A stretch of DNA of 64,000 nt, taken from assembly GCA_030847615.1 (NCBI GenBank), contig JAUMIR010000001.1, positions 177,835,001-177,899,000 on the forward strand. The letters are read 5' to 3'. Of the stretch, positions 22,901 through 34,900 are shown one piece after another. A program made the translations under genes and the position numbers. A model generated the notes under the pieces. The model was not told where the DNA came from and searched no databases. It saw only the letters and a program-made list of their open reading frames with translations. Each line of letters opens with the position of its first letter. Position 1 is the first letter of the stretch. The stretch is from Gambelia wislizenii. Taxonomy: Eukaryota > Chordata > Lepidosauria > Squamata > Crotaphytidae.

Positions 22901-25900
22901 GGAATGGAGTACCTCATAGTAATGGCATTTTGCAGCAGCGACGACATGTCATAATGGTGGTTTTGGCCCCAGAAGCCCCCAGAAGCTTCACATGCCAGAT
23001 GGTGGCTGCAAGTGATTTACTCACATTAGTTCTTCACTGCCACTGAGCTTTTTATTAAAAAAAGTCATCTAAGGTGAGCTGGAGCAATAGAGGGATTTTT
23101 TGAATTAACAGGAAGGCAAAACAAAAAAAAAACCCCACCCCATTTATCACCTTAGTGATCACTCACAAAAATCCAATATGGCAGCAGCAGGCACTTGCTC
23201 TGTTAGCAAGCCCCTGTGCTTGCCCGGCCAATAAAGCTTTGCACTTCCTCTCATATGGGGAAGCAATTCAAAGTGAATCGTTTGTCCCAACAAGCAGGAA
23301 TACGTACCTCCCACACTGTTTTTAAAAAACTATGGGGAAAGGTGTGAAGGCTTTTCTTGTGTTGTTTTTGGCATTTTGGGCCTTCCTCCTTCCAAATAGT
23401 GTGGATTGGTATAGGATCCCATTTATTAGGATTGCCAGTGAATTCCATGAGGGTTATTTTGACCATTTAGACAACCCCCAGCATAGTGAATTCCATGAGG
23501 GTTATTTTGACCATTTAGACAACCCCCAGCATAAAGCATTCAAATGATTTAGGTCATTTGGATTGCAGATTGGATCTGCTGCCTTTGAAATCTGCAAGGT
23601 GAGGAAAGCATCTGTGCTCTTGTTTCCTCAGCTCCAAACATAACATTCTTTGGGTTCCTAACAGGACGTGAAACAAACAGATTGGTTTCAGGAATGGCCG
23701 GATTCCTATGTAAAATGCATCTATAGTGCTGATGATAAAAATGCTCAGAGGCACCTGAGCAGCTGGGCCATGCGCAACACCAACAATCACAACTCCCGCA
23801 TCTTGAAAAAGTCCTGCCTTGGAGTCGTGGTCTGTAGCAATGATTGCTCTGTCCTTCCTGCGGGGAAGATGTACCTGAGACCGGCCATATGTGATAAGGC
23901 CAGGCAAAAACAGCAAAGTAAGTATGATCATGCATGAAAACATTGAGATTGCTTAGCTTGGGTTTTCTTGCAACTCTGAAGTTTGGGTCTTCATTTGCAA
24001 TTGTGCGTCCATAGAAATTAACCCCCACAAGCAGCATCCACTGGGTAACCTACTTTGCAATCAGAGTAGTTTTAAACTAGAGACAACCCATAAACTACAT
24101 GCTGAGGTCCATGCAGCCTGAACCTAGGCACATTGACTCAAGAGCTGGAGTGAGGAAGCAGAGAGACTTCTGGTAAGGTAGATTTGTGTCCTACTTTACA
24201 GAGAGGACAGTCTTTGGGGAGAGGTGGAGTCTCTTGGAAGGGCCGTCCACATTTAAAGATCAAGAACTCTAAGGCTGAATCCACATACAAAAATAATCCA
24301 GTTTGAAATTGGATTATTTTCCATGGCTCCTTCCTATTGAATTCTGGGATTTGTAGTTTTACTAGGTCTTTAGCCTTCTCTGCCAAAGAGTGCTGGTGCC
24401 TCACCAAACCACAAATCCCAGGATTCCATAGGAAGGAGCCATGACAAATAATCCAGTTTCAAACTGGATTACTGCATTTGTGTAGTGTGGATTCAGCCTA
24501 ATAATGGAGGAGGCTTGACGATGTCCATCAACACTTAGCACCACGAGAGCAGACCAAGGGTCAGGAACATATATTTACCTGCTGGTCACAGTCTTTCCCA
24601 CTGTGACAAGATGTATTATTAGGGTGGCTACCTGAAAAAGAATCAGGACTCCTAGATCTGTGGAAGAGGGTATAACTTGTCATGAAAGTGTTCCCTGCTG
24701 GAATTCCCTTTTCCACAGAACTTTTAAAGGTGACCTGTCCTCTTTCTCATGTGGCCATCTGACATATTATTTTTCTATATAATTTATAGTAGTTATTTCT
24801 AAATTTGCTTCTCTACATAAAACATAGATGGGCTAAGATCCTGCATTATCAAAACATAGCTACAGTGATAACGTTCTGTTGTTGCAGCTACTTCTGCAGA
24901 TGTTGAAAGAGTGTGACTTGCCCAACGTTTCTGTGGCTGAGCAGGGATTTGAACCCTGGTCTCCTGGAGTCCTAGGAGATTTTCAGACTACACTGTTATA
25001 GTGTTACTATTCCACTTTAAATGCTCTGGCTTCCTCCTGTGGAATTCTGGGGTTTGTAGTTTAGTGAGGCCTAAGCTCTCTGGCTGGGAGTTGTAAATGC
25101 CCCTCCCTAAACTGAAAATCCCAGGATTCCACAGGAGACAGCCGTAGCAAATAAAGTGGAATAGTAACACTATAACAGTGTTGTCTGAAAATCTAGCTAG
25201 TCCAGCACTCAGACCACTACAGTAGCTCGTTTTTAATACTGATGCTAAATACAGGGTTATATGCAGATCAATTTGCTTCCTTTTAATCTTCTTTACCACA
25301 TGAAATAAGTATGGACACTTAAATAACTTTCTATTTTTTTCTCATAAAACCTATCATTATCATGTCACCAAGAGCCCTGGTGGTGCAGTGGTTAAATGCC
25401 AGTACTGCAAGCCACCAGGTTATGAGCTCAATTCCAGAGGGCTCCAAAGTTGACACAGCCTTCCATCCTTCTATAGGTTGGTAACATGAGTACTCAGCTT
25501 GTTGGGGGCAATTAGCTAAAAATCATTGTAAACCACTTAGGGAGTGCTTCGGCACTGATAAGCAGTATGTAAATATCAATGCTATTGCTATTGCTATCAT
25601 CATCTTTAATAATGGATATTGTATATCCAAGTTGCTAATACTGTTTCCTATATTAATAAAATCTAGAATTATGATAGTTGTTATGTAACTTCATATTGAC
25701 TCCGACATATGACATATGGTCTTGGCAAGGTTTATTCAGAAAAGATTTGCCATTGCTTTACTCTACAGCTGACAGAGTGTGAGGTTCCCAATGTCACCCA
25801 GTGGGTTTCTGTGGTTGAGCAATATGGTGTAGTGGTTTGATTGTTGGACTAGAACTCTTGGAGACCAGGGTTTGAATCCCATTTGGTTTGTGGAAACCCA

Positions 25901-28900
25901 CTAGGAGGCTTATCGCACAAGGAAGTAAGGTGACAGTGCAGCCGGAACGTTTTGCCTTCTGTCCTGCCTTACCACATGGTGCCATCATTCTTCAGCTGTT
26001 CTTCCCTTCCAGTCCTGTGGGAGATGGTAGTAAAACTGAGTCTTTTTTCTAATGAATTTTTCCAGTTAGAAAAAAGGCCACTGTCTCCAATGAGACAGGA
26101 ACGGAAGAACAGCTGAAGAACGATAATGTCATGCGGTAAGGCAAGATGGGAGGTGAAATATTCTGGCTGCGCTGCTGCTTTACTTCCTCATGCGATAAAC
26201 CTCTAGGTAACCCTGAGCAAGTCACATTCTCTCACATCTAAAGTAAGGCCATGGCAAAACTCCTCTGAATAAACCTTGGCAAAAAAAAACCCCCAAGGAT
26301 AGGGTCACCATAAGTTGGAATCAACTTGAAGGAATGCAACAAGAACAATATAATGATTAGTATTCTATTATTAGTACTCTAGGAATTTATTACTTCTATA
26401 GGAACCTATTATTGTTATAGGAACCTGATGCCATTGCAGATCAAATAAATCTAAACTGGTCATGAATTCTTCTTCTGTTATCCTTATTTACATTACCATT
26501 GCTATAATTGTTGTGATAAAAAAGTTATCATAATTTTTGTTATCATAGCACTGGGGAGAACTGTATACAGCTGGTGTGGGAATCAAGTGGCCCTCCAGAT
26601 GTTGTTGGACTGCAGTTCTCAGCTTTCCTCACTGCTGGTTATGCTAGCTAGGCCAGTAACATTTGAAGGACATGATTCCCACTCCAGTATATGGGTACTA
26701 GAGGCCATATGAAGTTAACATAGTCAGAATGCATATGTTGTTTTTCTTTGCAGCAATTATTTGTAGCAGCAGTAGTTTCACCAGTGGCAGCAGTGCTGTC
26801 ATGATCACTGCTGACAGCATTTTTGTTATTATGATTAGCAACATTTTAATAACAGTGCCTCTGTGTGTGCATTTGTGTATGTCTGCCTGTCTATCAACAG
26901 TATCTTTCTCTTTGAATGAAGGAGAATGACATGATGACAGTAAGAATTAATCTTAACACTCAGTTCATTTGAAGGGCAATTTATAACAGTACACTTCTCA
27001 CAGGGAAATCATGTCCTAACTGTAATGGGCCTTTGAAGCTTATCCCCTGCCGAGGTCATGGTGGGTATCCTGTAACCAACTTCTGGAGACATGAAGGACC
27101 ATACATATTTTTTCAGGTGGGATTATTTGTCTAAGGCAAGTCTGCTGTTAGATGATAAACATTGCAGGGCATGCGGATCACTGAATTAAGGAGAATTACA
27201 ATTAAAATCGGGATACACAAGTTAAGAACTTCATATAGTTGGGGAATCACATGCAATATTGGTCTGTTCCAAATGCCAACTGGCTACATAAGACAAACAT
27301 GAAGAAAATGTACACAAAGCATCCTCTGTTGCATCCAGGAAAGCATCTACCTTCTGTTCCTAAACCAGATCATCTAGACTAGTGCTTCTTAAGCTTTCTG
27401 ATATGGAGGAACAACAGGGTTTTCCCCCAGTATGTCAGGAAATAAAACCATATTTATGCCCACTGGCTGCAACTATTTCTTTCCTGGAAACTTGCTGCAA
27501 ACCAGCAACCAATGACTCATAGACCACCACTTTGAGTAGCACTGATCTATACCATAATGTAGCCTTCCCCAACTTAGATCTTGCAAAGTTACTCTTTAAA
27601 AAAAAAGTTCACTGCATAACATCTTCCAGAGCTTCAAATGGGTAATTTGTTACCACTACTATTACAGAATTTTCCAAAAAACTCTTTATGTTCCTTGTTA
27701 AATTCCTGGTTACTTTTTCATCACCTTTTTTTTTTTTTTAGCAGAAAGTTTAAGGTTGAAACATGGATGGAATACAAATCTGGAAAAAAATGCTCTCAAA
27801 ATGCCTTTGAAATGAATAACAAATCCTGTTCAAAGTCACATTTAAAATTAATTAGAAAATGTTGGCTGAAATATTGCATTTGGAGATGTGCATGTGACAC
27901 ATAGCCATGGGCCCATAGCTACATCTCATAATGCTATACCCCAGAACTCAGCTTTTAAGTGATGCCATTCCTACAATATAGCCATTTCTGTGTTATTAGA
28001 GAGTGAGGGGATCAGTGGAGATTAATCCAGCTATTTTCCTGTAGCAGGACATTCAGCAATAGGCATCTGCTGGAATTCTGTAGGTCCCTATAGATTGCAT
28101 CCTTGCAGCACATTCAACTACAGAAAATAGCTGGACATGTCTGCTGATCTCACTGCTCTCCAACACAAAGAAGTGACCATGTTGGGGGGGGGGGTTTGCA
28201 TCACTTAAAAAGTGGGTTTGGGGGGATTTTAGTTGTTGCAAAATTGGTAGCAAATTTCAGCCTCTACACAGACTGAAAAAGTGAGTTGCAATGACATAAA
28301 TTCAACTTGTTGTTGTGTGTCTTCAAGCCATGTCCAACCCTAAGTTGACCATCTATCACAGGGTTTTCTTGACAAGAACTGCTTGATGCAGTGTAGATGT
28401 GTAAATTGCTATTGCTTAAAACAATTTGTAAATCGCTCTGTAGCCTTGGGTATAAATAACAGGGTATAAATAAATAAATAAATAAATAAATAAAGGTTTG
28501 CCTTCCTCTGAGGCTGAGAGAGTGTAACCTTCTCAAGCTCACTCAATGGGTTTCCATGGCTGATTGGAGATTCAAACCCTGGTCTTCACAATAATAGTCC
28601 AACGTTCAAACCACTACACCAACTTACTCCATCATAATCCTCCAATAGGATTGCAACCACCATTTGCTGAAAATTGGGAAAAAAAACACATAGTGAACCT
28701 TTGTTATGTTACTTTTGAAACATGACTTCATGATGCCCTTGTTATAGAAAAGAACTGAAGGTAACTCTGCTACTTGTAACTCGTTATTTCCAAACTCTGC
28801 CTCAGCTCAATGTCCTTCAAATGTTTTAGACTGCTAGCTTCCATGAGACTAAGCCAAAAGAGAGTGGCCAGGAATTTTAGGATCCAGGGCCCCAAAAACT

Positions 28901-31900
28901 GGATAGCATCAGGTTGGGGAAGTGTGCCATAGTGTGTGAAAGAATTCCATTATTTTGAGCCCAATTATACACATGTCTACTGAGAAACAAGTCTCACTGG
29001 ACTCTGTGGTATTTAACTCTCAAAGAAGCATGCATAGCATTGCTGTCATAAACAGACAAAAATGGCCTGCTGGCATAACTTTGGGGTATGAATGTGGAAG
29101 GGATCCAAATGTCCACTTGTGAATCAGCATGGAAAGCAGTCAAGGCAGCATTTTTTCCTGAGAAAAAATCCCCCCCCCCAAAAAAAATTACATTGAAACT
29201 CTACCATATAAACTACAGTTACTGTTCTTTCCTATTACTATGCTTTTCACTCTGATCTGCAGTGAGTCTACAAACCCAGGTTTTCCCTGTAGAACAATAC
29301 AAATATTTTAGAATGGTTTTACTGCTTAAGCAAATGTGATCACCAGCACAGAACAAGAGATTCCCATTGCTCCACTGAAAATGGAACATACTCTTGGAAG
29401 AAAGGCGTGCTAGGTTCAATGAGACACAGAAATCATTTCCGGATCTTGCATTCCCTTTTTCTAGCAAATATGTAATGTTTGAAATTGCACTGTTGCTGTA
29501 TGTATCTTAGCCTTGTTCACAGTATTTATCTATGCCTTTTAAAGTCAAAGGGGGCTCACGATCACCCAAGACCAGAAACAAAAGCAGAAGCAGAAGCCAG
29601 ACGGTCAATACAAAAGGCCCATATGCCAGCTTCACCAAGGCTTAAACGGAGCCGAGAGACTGAGGTAAACATTATTTCCATTAATTTGGAAAGTGCTCAC
29701 CCTTATCATGGGCAGAGGATGCATGGAAGGTGAGCACATTAAATTTCAACGGCCCCTGAAGTGTGGATTCCAGTGGAAAATGTCCTTGGGTTTTTCAGGG
29801 TCTTGCCAGTTATTGTCACATCCATGTTCACTTTTTCTGTTCTTTTTGGTGGCTGCTCATAGTGATTTCTTGAATCTGCCAGGGTTTTTCCAAAGGTTCT
29901 TAAAAACAACAATAGGGGGATGTTTTGCTGAGGTGATGTTATATTCTAAAGGACAAATTTGATCCTCTCTATCACTTTGAATTTTTTAAAGAGCTACGTA
30001 TATTCCGGCGTATAAGACGACTTTTGAGCACTCAAAAGTGCCCTCCAAAATCGACAGTCGTCTTATACGCCGGATATACTTTGCTTCACCTGCCTGCCTA
30101 TCTCCTGCCTCTTCGCAAACGGAGCGAAGAGGCAGGAGACGGGGCAGGGGGTGAAGCAAAGTGCTCCTCCCTTCCCCCCGCCCACCCCCCGCACATCCAC
30201 CCCCTTTCCCAAAAGCTGCGGACCCGTGACTTTTGGGAGGGGGGGTGGCTGGGAAGACCCCTCCTCCCTTCCCCCCACGCATCCACCCCCCCTTCCCAAA
30301 AGCCGCGGAACCGCGACTTTCAGGAGGGTGGGTGGCTGGGAAGCCCCCTCCTCCCTTCCCCCCGCGCATCCACCCGCCTTCCCACAAGCCGCGGACCCGT
30401 GACTTTTGGGAGGGGGGTGGCTGGGAAGCCCCCTCCTCCCTTCCCCCCACCCACCCCCCGTGCATCCACCCCCCTTCCCAAAAGCTGTGGACCCGTGACT
30501 TTTGGGAGGGGGGTGGCTGGGAAGCCCCCGCCTCCCTTACCCCCACCCACCCCCCCGCGCATCCAGCCCCCTTCCCAAAAGCCACGGACCCGTGACTTTT
30601 GGGAGGGGGTGGCTGGGAAGCCCCCTCCTCCATTCCCCCCGCCCACCCCACCCCCGCGCATCCACCCCCCTTCCCAAAAGCCGTGGACCTGCGACTTTTG
30701 GGAGGGGGGTGGCTGGGAATACCCCTCCTCCCTTCCCCCCAGCCACCCTCCGCCCAGCCACCCCCCTTCCCCAAAGCCTCGCTTTGGAGAGGGTGGTGGC
30801 TGCGAAGCCCCCTCCCCCCAGCCACCCACCCACCCTCCGCCCAGCCACCCCCCTTCCCCAAAGCCTTGATTTGGAGAGGGGGGGTGGCTGCGAAGCCCCC
30901 TCCCCCCAGCCCCCCACCCACCCTCTGCCCAGCCACCCCCCTTCCCCAAAGCCTCGCTTTGGAGAGGGGGGGGCTGTGAAGCCCCCTCCCCCCAGCCACC
31001 CACCCACCCTCTGCCCAGCCTCCCCCCTTCCCCAAAGCCTCGCTTTGGAGAGGGGGGGTGGCTGCGAAGCCCCCTCCCCCCAGCCACCCACCCACCCTCC
31101 ACCCAGCCACCCCCTTCCCCAAAGCCTCGCTTCGGAGAGGGGGGGTGGCTGCGAAGCCCCCTCCGCCCATCCACCCATTCACCCTCTGCCTAGCCACCCC
31201 CCTTCCCCAAAGCCGTGCTTTGGAGGGGGGGTTGGCTGCGAAGCCCCCTCCGCCCATCCACCCATCCACCCTCTGCCCAGCCACCCCCTTCCCCAAAGCT
31301 GGGGGGAGGGGCGCTTTGGAGGGGGGGTTGGCTGCAAAGCCCCCTCCGCCCATCCACCCATTCACCCTCCGCCTAGCCACCCCCTTCCCCAACGCCACGC
31401 TTTGGAGAGGGGGGTGGCTGCGAAGCCCCCTCCCTCCACCCCCCCAGCCAGCTGGCCATCCCGCATTCCCCAACCCACCAGGAGACTGGGCAGCCTCCTG
31501 TGGGTTGGAGAATTGTGGGTGGAGGGAGCCCAGAAGGAGGGATGGGGCTGTGGAGTTAAATCCCTAGATTCGCTCCCTCTCCCTTGATGGTCGGGAGAGG
31601 GGGCGAATCCCAGGGTTTGGCTCCATGGCCCCTCATCCTCCCTATGGAGCCAAACGGGGCATGTTCGCCCCTTTCCTCCACCTTCGAGTCCAGTTTGACT
31701 GGAAGGTTGAAGAGAGGGGTGAATGTTGCCCTGCCAGCTGATCCTGTTCGCTTTCCCAACTTACGAGGAGATCCTCATGAGTTGGGAAACAAAGAGGATC
31801 AGCTGGCAAGGCTCCCCCAGCCATCCAAATTGGGGGGGAGGGTGGTCTTATCTGGCGAATATAGGCCTAGGCCTAGATTTTTGGCTGGAAATTGGGGGGG

Positions 31901-34900
31901 GTCTTATACGCCCAGTCGTCTTATACGCCGGAATATATGGTATATAGCACGCAAGAGCTACAGTGTTATAGTGCACAGGGTACTGAAGTATTGATGCATT
32001 ATACCTCTACAACTCCAAAGGAAGGAAGGAAGGAAGGAAGGAAGGAAGGAAGGATACAGTTGTCCCTCCATATCCACGGATTTGGTATCCATGGATTTAA
32101 ATATTCACAGCTTTAAAATATTCTTTAAAAACATAAAAATCCAAAAAGCAAACCTTGATTTTGCCATCTTGTATAAGAGACACCATTTTGCTGTGCCATT
32201 GCATATAATGGGACTTGAGTATTAATGGATTTTGGTCTCCACAGGGGGTCCTGGAACCAAACCCCAGCGAATATGAAGGGACAACTGTATTGGATTTTTT
32301 TAAAAATCAGCTGAGAAATACAGCAAAAAATACCACAATCCTCTCTTTGCATTTCTCCCATTCAGAGGAGTCATGTAATGTCAATCATCCCCTTCTAGGA
32401 AAGACGGAGATTCAAGGGTAATATTGAATGAGGCACCTATCCCTGGTCACTCAGTGGGAAAAAGTGGCATCTCTCCTCCATACCCCCATAAAATTCTACA
32501 AACGATAGCACGTGCATAATAAAAACAGGAAGGTCAGAAATGGAAGCATTTTTGCCTTAAGTATGCAATTGAACTCAACCCGCCCCGTTCCTCAGAAGCT
32601 ACACCTGTGTCAAACCTTGTTCCCAGAGAAAGGACTCATCCTCTTGTATCTGTAAAACGTTAGGCCCACCAATGGTGTGTTATGGTGCAGTATAACAGCA
32701 GCAGCAGCAACAACAACAACAACAGAACTTGGAACAGTTCCTTTTTTGGATTACACCACCCCATGGCTTCAGAATGCGCTCTGTGATTTGGTTAACAAAT
32801 CATGGTTTTTTAAAAAGCACTGTTTGGTTTTTATATTGCAACAAGCCAAATTTCAGCATGTTGGCTTCTTGGAATGCACAAACGCAGTCACTCATGATGT
32901 GTGTGCAGGTTTTACATGGCCTGCTTCTGCACAAATTTATTTATTTCTGTTTATTTACTCAAAATCAATGGGACTTCAGGGTACCAAATAATTCTGCATT
33001 CGGCCCATTCTGGTCTTTCAAACAACTGTCAGTGACAAAATGAGGATCCTGTCTGCTAAGGTGGAGCAGTTCTAACATAAAGTATGAGGAAGGAGGCTAC
33101 TAGAATGTTTACAATGATCTAAAAATAGAGATGGCTCTACTTAGATTCTCAACATTTTCCTTGGAGTGTCATTTTGCCTTTTAACACTGGAAGGGATGGA
33201 CTCTAAAGAATGTGACACCAAGGGAATGTCTTCTCGGGGAAAATCCCCATAGGGCATTTTACATTGCCTTATTTCTAATAACTGTATTTACTACAACTTA
33301 TGTAAAAATACAACAAAAATTGGGGGAAATATATTTAAGAGTACTTAGAAGTTTTTCTTCTTCTTCTCAGCACTAACCCAATGAGGTACTTTGAGGGGGG
33401 ATTATCTTCTCCACAATAGCAAACCAATTGCTGATATATTAAAACCAAATTCATTGCAAGATGTCCAATCAAGGTTTTCCATTAACAATTTTGGATGCTT
33501 GTTTTTGTTATATGTGCTTGCAGCAGAGTAGCCTCTGACACTGATTGGCTGAACTGGTGTAATAATCAAAAATGTCTATTTAGTCGAGGAACTAAATAGG
33601 TGACCATTTAGTTTCTAAAGACATAAATCCAATGGCACCTTGGAGGCTAACTAGGAAAAAAGAAATTTCTAGCATAAGCTTTTCCAGTTGCATCTGGTGG
33701 AGTGGATTGTAGTCCATGAAAACTGAGGTTAAGAATTTATTTTTCCCAGTTAGTCTCCAAGTTTCTACTGGATTCCTTTATGGATACCCTTCAACTGTCC
33801 TGATTACACAAGGGTCTTGTTTAGATGGGCAATTTACCTTGTCTTTCTCCTGTCTTAGATCCCTGGAGTCCAAACAACGCAGGGCATTTGCCCCATTTTG
33901 CCCCTGGGGGCCAAGATGGGGCCAAGAGGTGGGGAAGACAGGGTAAGGTCCGTTACGCTGCTTTTAAAAAAATACCTGGTTAAATCTGCTTCAGCTGGCA
34001 AAAATGGATTGCCAGCATGCTGGCCCGTCACTGCAGCTGCCGTCTGCCTCACTCTTCCATAGCCAGGGAAGAGTCCCGCAGCATGCGATGCGGGCTGGCT
34101 TCCTGGCTTCAGAGAGTGGGACACGGGCAGCGGCTGCAGAGACCAGCTGGCATGTCGGTCTGGATTCCATCCCTTTCTCTGCAGGTAACAGGGGAGCAAC
34201 GGGCCAGATCCATGGGCAGAATACACTGGCATGGAGCTGTTGTATTCTGCCCATGTAGATGAACCCAAGAACAGTTCTGATTAATCCTCTGTAGTCCCAC
34301 CTTTTTGGCTGCTTTTAAAATGTCCCAGTTTCTCTCTTCTCTCACTTTCCCCATTTGTCCTCAGCTTATTTCCATTGGTCAACATGGGTTTCAGAGAAAC
34401 AAGTCATGCCAGACTAATCTGATCTCCTTTTTTGATAAAGTTACCAGCTTGGTAGATGAAGGGAACGCTGTGGATATCGCATACTTTGATTTCAGTAAGG
34501 CCTTTGACAAGGTTCCCCATGACATTCTTGCAAACAAGCTTGTAAAATGTGGGCTAGACAAGTTAACTGTTCAATGGATTTGTAATTGGTTGACCGGCCG
34601 AACCCAAAGGGTGCTCAGCCGTAGCTCCTCTTCGTCTTGGAAAGATGTGACCAGTGGGGTGCCACAGGGTTCTGTCCTGGGCCCAGTGCTATTCAACATC
34701 TTTATCAACGACTTGGATGACGGAATTAGGGGCATACTTATCAAATTTGCAGATGACACCAAATTAGGAGGAGTAGCTAGTACCCTAGAGGACAGGATCA
34801 AAATTCAAAATGACCTGGATAGACTGGAGAGCTGGGCCAAAGCTAACAAAATGAAATTCAATACAGAGAAATGTAAGGTACTGCACTTAGGGCGAAAAAA

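Noticed and set aside
23549..24037. 162-codon minus-strand frame over GCM1 exon 2
   Set aside because: It is the antisense of a conserved exon and shows no domain of its own.
25374..25440. Possible tRNA gene
   Set aside because: A- and B-box-like motifs are present but no cloverleaf could be formed, and an L2-like tail follows. Treated as a SINE head.
29986..31587. Very long proline- or glycine-rich open frames on both strands (up to about 495 codons)
   Set aside because: They coincide exactly with the GC-rich minisatellite, occur in many frames at once, and have only repeat-derived composition. No start context or domain.
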